Source: BOG-1155 sp050012495
GTDB lineage: Bacteria; Desulfobacterota; Syntrophorhabdia; Syntrophorhabdales; WCHB1-27
Assembly (NCBI GenBank): GCA_050012495.1
Contig: JBEKHB010000013.1
Location: 1-64,000 of the forward strand
DNA: 64,000 bases
Reading direction: 5' to 3'
Part shown: positions 6,758 through 15,488 of the stretch, in pieces
Layout: each line of letters begins with the position of its first letter
Numbering within the stretch: the stretch's first letter is position 1
Program-made: the position numbers and the translations under genes
Notes under the pieces: model-generated
What the model was told of the DNA's origin: nothing
The model's input: the letters and a program-made list of their open reading frames with translations, nothing else
The model's database searches: none

Positions 6758-7870
6758 TTATAATTTATTCAGATACGATGTCAACTCATTCGTGATTTTC
6801 TCTAATTCGTAAAACTCGTTATGCGATATATTGAACTGCTCAATATTTTTATGTACGGTGCGCAACATCTCTACCTTATCTGGCGGCAGTTCTTCATCCC
6901 AGCGTATCCTCATATAGGTGGAGAAATCGTCTTTATTAAAGGGAATAATAGAGCCGCCAAGCTTTGCCGCTTCCTGTTCCAGTGCCCTATATCCAGTCTT
7001 TAGCCGCTCAATCTCAGAGCGAAAATATTTCTTCAGGTCTGCGTCTTTGAAAATATCGCCATGCCTGAACATTATAAAGTATTTGAGCCTTGAACGGAGC
7101 GTTTGCCATTCTACCTCGCTCTTTAGCTCTGCAATTTTTGCATCGATGTCTTCTGCCGACGATGGCAATGGTGACTTTGACATTCTCTCCCTAACATTGC
7201 TTTCCAAAACAACATTGTCTTTTATGTCATAATCGACTTCGACATACCATTCGTTCTTGCTTTCTATCACACGGCTATGCAGTTCTGTGTTATCGATTTT
7301 GTATTCGTACAAGGCTGTGTATTGTCCGGCGTAGTCTGGAGAGTGGGTGTATATCGTATACTGGTTCGCGCTTGGATTAAGTCGCATTTCGGAGTACCAA
7401 TCGTCCTTATCTTCTGCCGGGCTAAAAACGAACTCATTTGGATCATCATCTTCATTATCTGTTAACGTTCGAAATCCTGGGTCAGAATAGCCGTAAAACG
7501 AGGCAATCTCGTTTAGACATTCTTTAACCTTATCTTCAGGAAGTTCCATAGATGAAAGTTTAAAATTTACTTCCTTTATTTTTTCCGGGACCGGCGCTTT
7601 GTTAACATGCGCCCTGACGTATGCCACTATGGTCCAAATAACGCCGATCCAACTCAAAAGAGGTGATATCAAGAACATATCAACAAAGCGAAACGTGAGG
7701 GCCGAGCGAGATAACTTCTGCTTCGAATACCCGCCCGTGGTAATATCATAATAAAGTTTAACTCTTCTGAAGTTTTTTGATTTTGTAGAAGAAAACCCAA
7801 ATAAGATAACAACAAGCCTAAATACGTTGATTCCAATACACAGAGCAACACCCGACAGATATATGCTCAT
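6758..7870 (-). CDS. hypothetical membrane protein with large cytoplasmic helical domain
   Basis: The 370-residue product has two hydrophobic segments in its first 90 residues (about 6-26 and 62-85), separated by a basic loop. A long hydrophilic region follows that is rich in E, K, D and Y, with probable coiled coils near residues 230-300 and 330-370. No known domain is recognised. GGGGGAG precedes the ATG at 7870. It is convergent with the tcmP pair and divergent from the gene at 8078. It is lone, AT-rich and within the accessory island. A membrane-anchored effector or sensor is possible but unsupported. Confidence 0.65.
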   Translation of the reverse strand: MSIYLSGVALCIGINVFRLVVILFGFSSTKSKNFRRVKLYYDITTGGYSKQKLSRSALTFRFVDMFLISPLLSWIGVIWTIVAYVRAHVNKAPVPEKIKEVNFKLSSMELPEDKVKECLNEIASFYGYSDPGFRTLTDNEDDDPNEFVFSPAEDKDDWYSEMRLNPSANQYTIYTHSPDYAGQYTALYEYKIDNTELHSRVIESKNEWYVEVDYDIKDNVVLESNVRERMSKSPLPSSAEDIDAKIAELKSEVEWQTLRSRLKYFIMFRHGDIFKDADLKKYFRSEIERLKTGYRALEQEAAKLGGSIIPFNKDDFSTYMRIRWDEELPPDKVEMLRTVHKNIEQFNISHNEFYELEKITNELTSYLNKL

Positions 7871-8005
7871 CTTTCTCCCCCGTTCCCGTAGTCATTGCCG
7901 ATTGTAACACTTGCTGTCGGTTAGGTCGAGGAAAATCTATCCCTTCAGGAAACCATATTCTCCGAGAGCTTATCTCAGACTGTCGAATTTCTTTAAAAAA
8001 AATCC

Positions 8006-8044
8006 TTGACAGAAAAGTTGGTGTCCTGTACAGTGTATATACAG
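8006..8044 (+). promoter_or_regulatory. promoter with overlapping palindromic operator
   Basis: TTGACA (8006-8011) and TACAGT (8029-8034) are spaced by 17 bases and face the gene at 8078. The -10 region is embedded in an inverted repeat with arms CTGTA (8026-8030) and TACAG (8040-8044) separated by 9 bases. This suggests repression by a dimeric regulator, perhaps the product of the gene itself. The spacing does not fit the E. coli LexA box. Confidence 0.55.
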
Positions 8045-8077
8045 ATGCACGGAGCTTGAAACTGCTGGAGAAATCGT

Positions 8078-8575
8078 ATGGCGACGAAGAAGATAAAGAC
8101 CTTTACGGTAGACGAAGAAACATACGATTCCCTCGTGTCCATGTTCAGGGAATACGGGGCCGAGGTGAGCATATCCTATTACCTGGACGGGTGTCTGAAG
8201 GACCTTTTGAAATATCTAAGGACACTCGACGATCTGAGAAGGCGGGAACCGGAGAAATATACGGTGCCCATGTCGTACATCATAGACATGATAGCAAAAG
8301 AACCTAAGATGAGCATACTGGACCTGGATGACGAGCCTGGTAGGCCGTACGTGCCGGGAAGAGATGAGTTGGATGAAATTCAGGTTCGGTATGAAGCGGA
8401 AAGGAAAAAGATACCTTTGAGATTCTGGAGGTTCCTCAGAACGGGTGCCTATAAGATGTCTGCGGACGAGAAGCACATAGTGAACAAGAAAACGGGGCAC
8501 GCATACAAGCCGGATGAAGGCGGTCTGGTAACGGATGCGCCGGAGCATGATGAACCGGGTACAACAAAGGAATGA
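8078..8575 (+). CDS. hypothetical protein with ribbon-helix-helix-like N-terminus
   Basis: The 165-residue product begins MATKKIKTFTVDEETYDSLV. A short strand followed by two helices (to about residue 45) resembles a ribbon-helix-helix DNA-binding domain, although the helices are longer than usual. The middle part (EPEKYTVPMSYIIDMIAKEP) and the charged C-terminus match nothing I know. GGAG lies about 10 bases before the ATG. It heads a two-gene unit: the next ORF starts in an ATGA overlap. A good promoter with a palindrome precedes it, so an autoregulated element gene is plausible. Confidence 0.6.
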   Translation: MATKKIKTFTVDEETYDSLVSMFREYGAEVSISYYLDGCLKDLLKYLRTLDDLRRREPEKYTVPMSYIIDMIAKEPKMSILDLDDEPGRPYVPGRDELDEIQVRYEAERKKIPLRFWRFLRTGAYKMSADEKHIVNKKTGHAYKPDEGGLVTDAPEHDEPGTTKE

Positions 8576-8709
8576 AAACCGAGTTTGAAACTCAGGATAT
8601 CGATTCGTTCAGCGATGCGGTGGCACAAAAAGTCATCGATCTGTTGAAACCGCTGCTGCCGGGACAGGGGGCGGGACTTGACGACCTTTTGACCCTGGAG
8701 GAACGGTAG
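8572..8709 (+). pseudogene. truncated helix-turn-helix (excisionase-like) protein, 45 aa
   Basis: The ATG at 8572 overlaps the stop of the previous gene (ATGA). The product contains AVAQKVIDLLKPLLPG and ends DDLLTLEER. This matches the leader and first helix of HTH_17/excisionase-type proteins, which normally continue as 'LLTVEEVAEYL' and onward. Here a TAG follows at 8707-8709 just as the DNA-binding domain begins. Only 20 bases later the terminator of the initiator tRNA begins. It is either a remnant cut at an integration junction or a genuine mini-protein. It lies at the right edge of the accessory island. Confidence 0.5.
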
Positions 8710-8728
8710 AAGTGGTAGAAATGGGGGA

Positions 8729-8760
8729 CAAAAAAGGGTCCCCGGAAAACCGGAAACCCT
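8729..8760 (-). terminator. rho-independent terminator after tRNA-fMet
   Basis: On the minus strand AGGGTTTCCGG (8750-8760) and CCGGGGACCCT (8735-8745) pair over 11 positions, including two G-T pairs, around a TTTT loop. TTTTTT follows. It lies 14 bases beyond the mature 3' end of the tRNA. Confidence 0.88.
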
Positions 8761-8773
8761 TGTCTTGTCTCAA

Positions 8774-8847
<74 letters not shown>

Positions 8848-8853
8848 GGTAAG

Positions 8854-8882
8854 AACATAACCTTATCCCGCTCCGAAGTCAA
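8854..8882 (-). promoter_or_regulatory. promoter of the initiator tRNA
   Basis: TTGACT (8877-8882) and TATGTT (8854-8859) on the minus strand are separated by 17 bases. The expected transcription start, about seven bases after the -10, falls on or next to the first base of the mature tRNA (8847), so little or no 5' leader would be made. Confidence 0.65.
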
Positions 8883-8981
8883 CCCATATTTGCAGACAGG
8901 ATGGTGCGTGGAGGCGGCGAAACTGAATCTCTGTTGCACCGGACATCACCCTGTGGTACACTTCGACGGGAGGCGAGACAA

Positions 8982-9560
8982 ATGGACCTGCTCAAAGCAA
9001 TAGTGGAAAGGAGAAGCATCAGGAAGTACAGAAGCGATCCCGTCCCCGAGGAGCTGATCCTCCGGTGCATCGAAGCGGCAAGGCTCGCCCCCTCCTGGGC
9101 GAACACGCAGGTGTCGCGCTTCGTCGTGGTGAAGGACCCGGCCGTCAAGGAGGCGCTCGGCGCGACGCTTACCCCGAAAAACCCCGCCGGTCCGGCATTC
9201 CAGGCTGCTCCTTGTGTGATTTGTCTCGTTGCCCAACGAGGACTTTCAGGCGTAAAAAGGGGAGAACAGGTTACCGATAAAGGCGACTGGTTCATGTTTG
9301 ACGCAGGGATAGCCATGGACCACCTCGTACTCTTTGCCTACAGCCTGGGGCTCGGCACGGTGCTTGTAGGCGCCTTCGATGCCGGGAAGGCTGAGGAGAC
9401 GCTTGGCGTCCCCGAAGGGTACAGCGTGGTAGCGATGACCCCTCTCGGTTACTTTGATGAGTCCCCTCCTCCCACCCCGCGCAAGCCGCTCAGTGATTTA
9501 CTCTATCTCGACAGATTTGGAAAGGCGTATGAGCATGAACATCCCCCTGATAGACCTTAA
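8982..9560 (+). CDS. nitroreductase-family FMN oxidoreductase
   Basis: The ATG at 8982 (MDLLKAIVERRSIRKY) is preferred over the longer ORF because GGGAGG lies 7-12 bases upstream and the product then starts where the family starts. The protein has 192 residues. It shows RRSIRKYRSDPV (FMN phosphate contacts), AARLAPSWANTQ, DAGIAMDHLVLFAYSLGLGT and a C-terminal GYFDESPPPTPRKPL, the usual blocks of the family. Such enzymes reduce nitro groups, quinones or flavins with NAD(P)H, and the substrate cannot be told. It overlaps the next gene by 32 bases, so the two are co-transcribed. Confidence 0.9.
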   Translation: MDLLKAIVERRSIRKYRSDPVPEELILRCIEAARLAPSWANTQVSRFVVVKDPAVKEALGATLTPKNPAGPAFQAAPCVICLVAQRGLSGVKRGEQVTDKGDWFMFDAGIAMDHLVLFAYSLGLGTVLVGAFDAGKAEETLGVPEGYSVVAMTPLGYFDESPPPTPRKPLSDLLYLDRFGKAYEHEHPPDRP

Positions 9561-10638
9561 GAGGCAGTACAAAAAGGTGGAGAAGGGCCTGATTCCCAAG
9601 CTCCGCGAGATTCTTTCCGAACAGAAGCTGATACTGGGGAACTACTGCGTAGCCCTCGAAAAAGCTATCGCAGAGTTCTCAGGCGTGCCTTATGCGCTCT
9701 CCTGCTCAAACGGCACGGATGCACTCATCCTCGCCCTCATGGCGCTTGACATAAAGAGGGGTGACGAGGTTATCACCACGCCTTATACGTTCTTTTCGAC
9801 GGCGAGCTCCATTGCCCTCCTGGGGGGCACTCCTGTCTTCGTCGACATCGACGGCAAGGACATGACCATAAACCCTGACCTGATCGAACGGGCCATCACA
9901 CCGAAAACACGGGCCATCATCGTCGTCCACCTCTTCGGCAAGCTTTGCGACATGGACCGGGTCCGCAAGGTAGCCGAGAAACACCGGTTGGCCGTGGTCG
10001 AAGACATGGCACAGTCGCTGGGGGCCAGACGAAACGATATCGCCTCCGGCGCATTTGGCGATATTGCCGCCGCCAGCTTCTACCCCACGAAGAACCTGGG
10101 GGGCATCGGAGAAGGCGGCATGGTGCTCACGAAACGGGCCGACCTCTTCGGGCGGGCGAAGAAGCTCAGGGTCCACGGCGCGGGCGACCAGGCCTATCGC
10201 CATGAAATGATCGGCATCAACGGCCGGCTCGACGAGATAAAGGCCTGCGCCCTGGCTGAAAAGCTCCCCTACCTGGAGGGATGGAACCGAAAGCGCATTG
10301 AAAACGCCCTGTATTACAACCGGAAGCTGGCCGATCTACCTGTCGGGCTCCCCGATACTGAAGGCAAAGGCGACCATATCTTTCATCAATATGTGGTAAG
10401 GGTGGAGCGAAGGGACGAGCTCAAGGCATACCTGCAGCAAAAGGGTGTCCAGACCGGCATCTACTACCCCCTGCCCCTCCACCTTCAGGACTGCTTCGCT
10501 TACCTGGGCTATAAAAAGGGCGCGTTTAAGGAAGCCGAGCTCGCGTCACTCACCAGTCTTGCCCTTCCTGTCTACCCGGAGATGAAAAAGGTCGAGAAAG
10601 AGTATGTTATTGCTTCCGTACGGGAGTTTTTCGGCTGA
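9529..10638 (+). CDS. DegT/DnrJ/EryC1/StrS-family PLP aminotransferase
   Basis: The 369-residue product starting MSMNIPLIDLKRQYKK is a sugar-aminotransferase-type protein. Visible blocks are CSNGTDALILAL (residues 59-70), DEVITTPYTFFST, VVEDMAQSLGA (PLP ring Asp/Gln) and SFYPTKNLGG with the Schiff-base lysine K188. GRLDEIKACAL and HIFHQYVVRV follow. Members convert keto-deoxy sugars on nucleotides into amino sugars for surface glycans. GAAAGG precedes the start. The EPS cluster lies 11 kb away, so a link to it is possible but not shown by position. Confidence 0.9.
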   Translation: MSMNIPLIDLKRQYKKVEKGLIPKLREILSEQKLILGNYCVALEKAIAEFSGVPYALSCSNGTDALILALMALDIKRGDEVITTPYTFFSTASSIALLGGTPVFVDIDGKDMTINPDLIERAITPKTRAIIVVHLFGKLCDMDRVRKVAEKHRLAVVEDMAQSLGARRNDIASGAFGDIAAASFYPTKNLGGIGEGGMVLTKRADLFGRAKKLRVHGAGDQAYRHEMIGINGRLDEIKACALAEKLPYLEGWNRKRIENALYYNRKLADLPVGLPDTEGKGDHIFHQYVVRVERRDELKAYLQQKGVQTGIYYPLPLHLQDCFAYLGYKKGAFKEAELASLTSLALPVYPEMKKVEKEYVIASVREFFG

Positions 10639-10650
10639 CGGGGGTGCGGC

Positions 10651-10995
10651 ATGAGGAAAAAGGGTTATCACATTATCAGGCGGGCCGGCGGGCCGGCGGG
10701 CGGCGGAAAACCGGCCGAACAGATCATCAGGGAGGCAAGGGAGGCGGCGAAGAGCAACTACCGTACCCAGTCCCTGCGGATCCATGGGCTGATCTGTGCC
10801 AAGTGCGGCCGTGAATTCGATATCACGGAGAGCCGCCTTCTCACGGTCCACCACAGGGACGGCAATTCCGCCAACAATCCCCCTGACGGCTCTAACTGGG
10901 AAAACCTCTGTATTTACTGTCACGACGACGAGCATGGCAGAAGCACCCTCGGCGACTACTTCGCTAAAGCGAGCAAAGACAAAACGCCAAAATAA
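10651..10995 (+). CDS. HNH endonuclease, YajD-like
   Basis: The 114-residue protein has CAKCGREF (C-x2-C), then LLTVHHRDGNSANN (the His-His of the HNH core), GSNWENLCIYCHDDEH (Asn and the second C-x2-C), and a short helical C-terminus. This zinc-finger HNH layout matches the small YajD family of unknown role. It begins 12 bases after the aminotransferase stop, so it probably shares that transcript. The N-terminus has a G-rich, low-complexity stretch (AGGPAGGGK). Confidence 0.88.
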   Translation: MRKKGYHIIRRAGGPAGGGKPAEQIIREAREAAKSNYRTQSLRIHGLICAKCGREFDITESRLLTVHHRDGNSANNPPDGSNWENLCIYCHDDEHGRSTLGDYFAKASKDKTPK

Positions 10996-11027
10996 GAGAT
11001 GTATATCACAACTGTCCGAGTAGGTGC

Positions 11028-11059
11028 GGGGGGGCTAAAGCCGTGAGCTCTCCCCCCTT
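11028..11059. terminator. GC-rich hairpin between convergent units
   Basis: GGGGGG (11028-11034) and CCCCCC (11052-11057) can pair around a 17-base loop, between the stop of the HNH gene and the stop of the permease gene on the other strand. Neither side has a strong T tract, so termination is likely but not certain. Confidence 0.4.
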
Positions 11060-11080
11060 AAGCGATCTACGCGATCCGGC

Positions 11081-12898
11081 TCACTTCGGAGGCAGAGCGG
11101 GTATCATCCACGGAAACACATACGCCTGCAAGAGGACGATCAGACCCATGATACCCGCCAGGGCGATGGAGTGCCAGAAGACCTTCCGGAAGATCGGACC
11201 CAGGGCGTGGGAGCGCTCGTAGGGGTCTTCGTAGCAGGCGGCGCAGGCGACCATGATAGACTGGGCGTCGATCATCTTGCCCATGACGCCTCCCGTTGAA
11301 TTGGCGGCGACGATGAGTACCTCGTTTAAGCCCAGTTGGTGCGCGGTAATCCTCTGGAGGCTCCCGAAGAGGGCGTTTGAGGCGGTGTCCGAGCCGGTGA
11401 GGAAGACGCCGAGCCAGCCGAGATACGCGGAGAAGAAGGGATAGAGGACACCCGCACCGGTAAAGGCAAGGCCGAGGACCGCGTCCGTTCCGGCGTAGCG
11501 GGTCAGGAAGCCCAAGCCCAGCACCTGGCCGATCACGAGGACCGGGATCTTCATGCGGCGAAGGGTGCGCACGGTGGCCTGCCACCATTGGGCGACGCTC
11601 AGTTTCAGGGTAAGACCGGTCAGGAGGGCGGCGACAAAGACGCCCGTGCCCGCCGCAGAGAGCCAGTTGATGGCGAATATGGCACCCTCCGGCTTCGCGT
11701 TGACGGGCGCGACCGGCGGCATCCTCAGCACCAGGTTATGTAGGGCGGGCATGCTCCACTTCGGCAGGGAGAGGGTCCCGACAAGCTTGGAGCCGAGGAA
11801 GGTCGTGTCGATCTTGATGCCGGCAAGAAGGTCATTGAGATACGTCTTCCAGGACGGCATGCCCCAGACGGCGCAGCAGACGATGAGAATGGCCCAGGGT
11901 ACCCAGGCATACGCCGTCTGACCGACCGTGTAGGGGTACTTCCAGTGGCCGTCTATATGGCTGTCGTCCCCTTTCCCCTCTGCCTTGGCTGCCGCAAGGG
12001 CGTCGGCCCGTTCCCCCTTCAGGAGGAAGCGCGTCTTCGGATGCCAGACAAAGCGCAAGAAAAGGGCGGTGCAGATGACCGAGAAGACGCCCGAGACGAC
12101 GTCGGTCATGAGGTGGAAGGAATTGGTCTGGGACGCGAAAAACTGCATGAGTGCAAAGGAGAGGCCGGAGCAAAGCGTGGCCGGCCACACCTCCCAGATG
12201 TCCCGCCACCGCCCCCCATGCATGAAGACGAAGGCGGCCACCAGCCAGAAAGGTACCAGGATGGAGACGAAGGGGAGCTGCCGCCCCGCCATGGACGAGA
12301 GGGTAAGCTGGTCGAGACCGCTCACGGCAGCCAGTGTCACGATGGGGGTGCCGATGGCGCCGAAGGCGACGGGCGCCGTGTTGGCGAGCAGGTTGAGCAC
12401 GGCGGCTTCGAAAGGCGAAAACCCGAGGCCCACCATGACCGCCCCTGCGATGGCAACGGGGGTCCCGAAGCCGGACGTACCCTCGATAATGGCGCCGAAG
12501 GAGAAGGCGATCAGGAGCACCTGCAGGCGCCGGTCAAAGGAGATGTGGATGATCGACTCCTTGACGATCTCGAACTTTCCGGTGACCACGGTCATTGTAT
12601 ACAGGAACATGGCGGCAAGGACTATCCAGATTATCCCGAGAAAACCCGACAGCGAACCATAGGCGAACGCCGAGAACGCCGATTTGAAGGGCATGCCGAA
12701 GGCCAGGCAGGAGACGACGAAGGCCGCCAGCACGGCATAGAGGGCCGCATAGGGGGCGCTGATGCCGAGATGGCGGGTACCCGTCTTGTCCCTGTGCGGA
12801 TGGAGGGCTATGAAGTACAGGAGCACCAGGATGGGGACCGCCGCTACAATGGTCGATAACAACACATTACCCAGAGGATTGTAGTTCTGGTGGTACAT
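11081..12898 (-). CDS. lldP: lactate/glycolate permease, LldP/GlcA family
   Basis: The 605-residue protein has about 13-14 hydrophobic segments. It carries family blocks FGAIIEGTSGFGTPVAIAG near residues 133-151, NLLANTAPVAFGAIGTP, and TGSDTASNALFGSLQ and NSTGGVMGKMIDAQSIMVA near the C-terminus. The family moves lactate or glycolate with protons across the inner membrane. The start at 12898 has AGGAGG just upstream on the minus strand. It is the last gene of the eight-gene operon. With a GlcDEF-type oxidase and a malyl-CoA-type lyase in the same operon, glycolate is the more likely substrate here. Lactate cannot be excluded from sequence. Confidence 0.93.
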   Translation of the reverse strand: MYHQNYNPLGNVLLSTIVAAVPILVLLYFIALHPHRDKTGTRHLGISAPYAALYAVLAAFVVSCLAFGMPFKSAFSAFAYGSLSGFLGIIWIVLAAMFLYTMTVVTGKFEIVKESIIHISFDRRLQVLLIAFSFGAIIEGTSGFGTPVAIAGAVMVGLGFSPFEAAVLNLLANTAPVAFGAIGTPIVTLAAVSGLDQLTLSSMAGRQLPFVSILVPFWLVAAFVFMHGGRWRDIWEVWPATLCSGLSFALMQFFASQTNSFHLMTDVVSGVFSVICTALFLRFVWHPKTRFLLKGERADALAAAKAEGKGDDSHIDGHWKYPYTVGQTAYAWVPWAILIVCCAVWGMPSWKTYLNDLLAGIKIDTTFLGSKLVGTLSLPKWSMPALHNLVLRMPPVAPVNAKPEGAIFAINWLSAAGTGVFVAALLTGLTLKLSVAQWWQATVRTLRRMKIPVLVIGQVLGLGFLTRYAGTDAVLGLAFTGAGVLYPFFSAYLGWLGVFLTGSDTASNALFGSLQRITAHQLGLNEVLIVAANSTGGVMGKMIDAQSIMVACAACYEDPYERSHALGPIFRKVFWHSIALAGIMGLIVLLQAYVFPWMIPALPPK

Positions 12899-13007
12899 TT
12901 TACTCCTCCTTTTCTTGTGCCGCAGGTCGCCTCGGACTTCCCCGTGGCCCTATGAACCGGCTTCGCCCGGCGCTTGCAAGCGCCCTGGAAGCCGCTATTC
13001 CGGCCGG

Positions 13008-14276
13008 TCAGCCTTGCCGGCTCGCCTCCTTGATCAGCTCGCTGATATGGAGGACCCTGGTTGGCAACCCTGCCTGTCTGACCCCGTAGCTAAGCTGGAT
13101 GACGCAGCCCGGACACTCCGTAGTCAGGATATCGGCCCCGGTCTTCTTCAGGTTCTCCATCTTCTTTTCCAGGACCTTCATCGACTGCTCGTAGTGCATG
13201 ATGTTGTAGCTGCCCGCTGCGCCGCAGCACCGGTCGGCCTCCGGCATCTCGGCATAGGTCAGGCCCGATATCTTCCTGATGAGCTCCCTTGGCTCCTTCA
13301 CGACCCCTTGATACCTGCTCATGTGACAGGGGTCGTGGTAGGTGACCTTCTTTCCCGACAGGGAGCCGGCGCTGAGGGCGCCTACCAGGGTCACCATGAA
13401 CTCACTGAAGGCCCTCACCTTCTTCGAGATCGCCTCGGCGCGGCTCTTCATGACCTGATCATCCTCGAAGAGCTCCGGATACTCCTTCAGGAAGGAGGAA
13501 CAACTGCCGCACTCGGTGACGATTACCTCGGCCTTCAGCTTCTCCAGGGCCTCGATGTTCTTGCGGGCCATGTTGCGGGCCGCCTCCATATCGCCATAGC
13601 CGTAGGCCGGAAGTCCGCAGCAGCAGTTGTCGGCGATCCTGACCCTGGCCCCCTGGCCGACCAGCACCTCCACCGTGGACTCGCTCACGTGGGGCAGCAT
13701 GTAGTTGAAGCCGCAGCCGACGAAGTAGGCCGCCTCCGTCTTCACCTTTGCAGGCTCTAGGCGAAGGTCGCCGACCCTCTGGCGGAAGAAGGTCCGGGGT
13801 ATCTTCTCGACGATGCCCTCGGCCTTGTCCATGTCTTTGCCGAACCAGCTCAGGATGCCCAGGGCCCGGGCGAGCTTGCTCAAGCCGGTGTTCTTCCCCA
13901 GGGCGAGGAGGCGGACGTACTTCCCGAGCCTTTCCCGGTCAGGGAGCAGCGTGTGGAAGACGAACCGCATGGCTTTCGGCTGTCCCACGCGCCTTATGTA
14001 CTCAGCCCTTCCCGCGACGACGGCCTTGTCCGTGCGCACGGCGGGAAAGCAGTTGGCCACGCAGGCCTTGCAGAGGAGACACTCGAAGAGGGAATCCTTG
14101 AAGTCCTCGTCGATCTCCATCTGTCCTTCAGCGAGGCCGCGCACGTGGGCGTTGTGGCCGCGCGCCACGTTCGTCTCGTTGCCCGTGATCGCGAATATCG
14201 GACAGTGGGCCTGGCAGAAGCCGCAGCGGTTACACTTGGAGACTTCCTCATATACGTGCCGATATTGTTCGTTCAT
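13008..14276 (-). CDS. glcF: 2-hydroxyacid (glycolate) oxidase iron-sulfur subunit, GlcF-like
   Basis: The 422-residue protein opens with two ferredoxin-type clusters, C15-x2-C18-x2-C21-x3-C25 and C66-x2-C69-x2-C72-x3-C76. Two CCG domains follow (NCCCGLPAY in the first; HDPCHMSRY and RCCGAAGSYN in the second), as in GlcF and heterodisulfide-reductase HdrD proteins. It should pass electrons from the flavin subunits GlcD and GlcE to the membrane pool. It lies 12 bases after glcE and 109 bases before the permease. There is no signal peptide, so it acts at the cytoplasmic face. Confidence 0.92.
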   Translation of the reverse strand: MNEQYRHVYEEVSKCNRCGFCQAHCPIFAITGNETNVARGHNAHVRGLAEGQMEIDEDFKDSLFECLLCKACVANCFPAVRTDKAVVAGRAEYIRRVGQPKAMRFVFHTLLPDRERLGKYVRLLALGKNTGLSKLARALGILSWFGKDMDKAEGIVEKIPRTFFRQRVGDLRLEPAKVKTEAAYFVGCGFNYMLPHVSESTVEVLVGQGARVRIADNCCCGLPAYGYGDMEAARNMARKNIEALEKLKAEVIVTECGSCSSFLKEYPELFEDDQVMKSRAEAISKKVRAFSEFMVTLVGALSAGSLSGKKVTYHDPCHMSRYQGVVKEPRELIRKISGLTYAEMPEADRCCGAAGSYNIMHYEQSMKVLEKKMENLKKTGADILTTECPGCVIQLSYGVRQAGLPTRVLHISELIKEASRQG

Positions 14277-14288
14277 GGTTATTCCTCT

Positions 14289-15488
14289 CTATAGGATCGG
14301 TGGAAAGACCCCCGACGGGTCAAGCTTCTCCTTGATGGGCCGCAGCACGATCTGCTCTAGGGCGGGATTCACCCTCGGCCCCCATGTGGAGAGCAGGCTC
14401 CGGTGGAGCCTGATGGGGGCGACATAGCCGTGTGCAGCGAGGCGCTTTGCCCCGTCGATGATCCGCTCATCCGCCCCGTATACCAGGATCACGCCGTTTC
14501 CCGCAAAGAGCACGGTCTTCGCGGGCCCGGCGAGGTCCTTGAGCCCGGCGAGGGTAGCCGGGCCCTCAGAGAGGGGCACCGTGACCTTGATCGCCATGGC
14601 GTCCCCAACGGGCTCGATCGCGCCCCGAATCGCCTCCTCCATGACCTCCCGGCCCATCTTCGCCTCTCCCTTACCGCCGAATGGGCCGGCCAGGGAGAGG
14701 AAGTCCCTATTCTCCCGTTCCACGGCGAGGGGGTGACCTTCGAAGGCGGAGAGGACCCGGAAGGCCCCCAATACCTGCTCGACCGTTACTCCCGAGGGGA
14801 GGAGCACCGAGGAGCGGAGGGCTTGAAGGAATTTCTCCAGCTCTCCGATGGCCGGGAAGGTGACCTCACAGATAGAGGAGGCGGCAGGCAGAGGATAGAC
14901 GCGCATTATGGCGGCGGTGATGAGACAGAGGCTGCCGGCGGAGCCGATCAGGAACTTGGTCAGGTCATACCCGGATACGTTCTTGACGGTCTTGCCCCCG
15001 AAGCCCACCTCACCCCCCTGGGCGTCGATCCCGCGGACGCCCAGGACCTGGTCGCGCACGGCGCCGTAACGGAGGCGGGAGGGACCGCTTCCATTCGAGG
15101 CATAGACGCCCCCGATCGTCGCCCGTTCGGAAAAGGGCGGGTCAAGGGGGAGGAAGAAGCCGTTCCCCTGGCCGGCAAGAAACTCGTTGATCCCGTTCAG
15201 GGTCGTGCCGGCCAGGACCGTCATATTCAGGTTCGAGATGTCGAAGTGGGCTATCCCTTCCATCCCGGTCATATCGAGCACGATATCGACGCGTTCGGGC
15301 AAGGTTCCCGCGGAGATGGCCGTTGCTCCTCCAACGGGCAGGACGGTCAGCTTTTCCTTGAAGGCCCTGGCGAGGACTTGCTGCGCCTCCCTCTCCTTCG
15401 TAGGTCGTTCCACGTGCCTTGCCTCGACGCCCAGGGATTCGAGTGTACGGAAGGGCGCGCCGCCATCGGTCGTTGCCTGTTCCTTCAT
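14289..15488 (-). CDS. glcE: 2-hydroxyacid (glycolate) oxidase FAD-binding subunit, GlcE-like
   Basis: The 399-residue protein has the PCMH-type FAD fold: LPVGGATAISAGTLPERVD, AGTTLNGINEFLAGQG, LPLDPPFSERATIGGVYASN and GGKTVKNVSGYDLTKFLIGS. These are the marks of GlcE, the smaller flavoprotein partner of GlcD. The C-terminal part is more divergent and ends LDPSGVFPPIL. Its ATG overlaps the end of glcD by four bases. With GlcD and GlcF it forms a membrane-associated dehydrogenase for glycolate or D-lactate. Confidence 0.92.
   Translation of the reverse strand: MKEQATTDGGAPFRTLESLGVEARHVERPTKEREAQQVLARAFKEKLTVLPVGGATAISAGTLPERVDIVLDMTGMEGIAHFDISNLNMTVLAGTTLNGINEFLAGQGNGFFLPLDPPFSERATIGGVYASNGSGPSRLRYGAVRDQVLGVRGIDAQGGEVGFGGKTVKNVSGYDLTKFLIGSAGSLCLITAAIMRVYPLPAASSICEVTFPAIGELEKFLQALRSSVLLPSGVTVEQVLGAFRVLSAFEGHPLAVERENRDFLSLAGPFGGKGEAKMGREVMEEAIRGAIEPVGDAMAIKVTVPLSEGPATLAGLKDLAGPAKTVLFAGNGVILVYGADERIIDGAKRLAAHGYVAPIRLHRSLLSTWGPRVNPALEQIVLRPIKEKLDPSGVFPPIL

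Noticed and set aside
8026..8044. LexA (SOS) box before the gene at 8078
   Set aside because: The CTG and CAG arms are 13 bases apart instead of 10; it is a different dyad.
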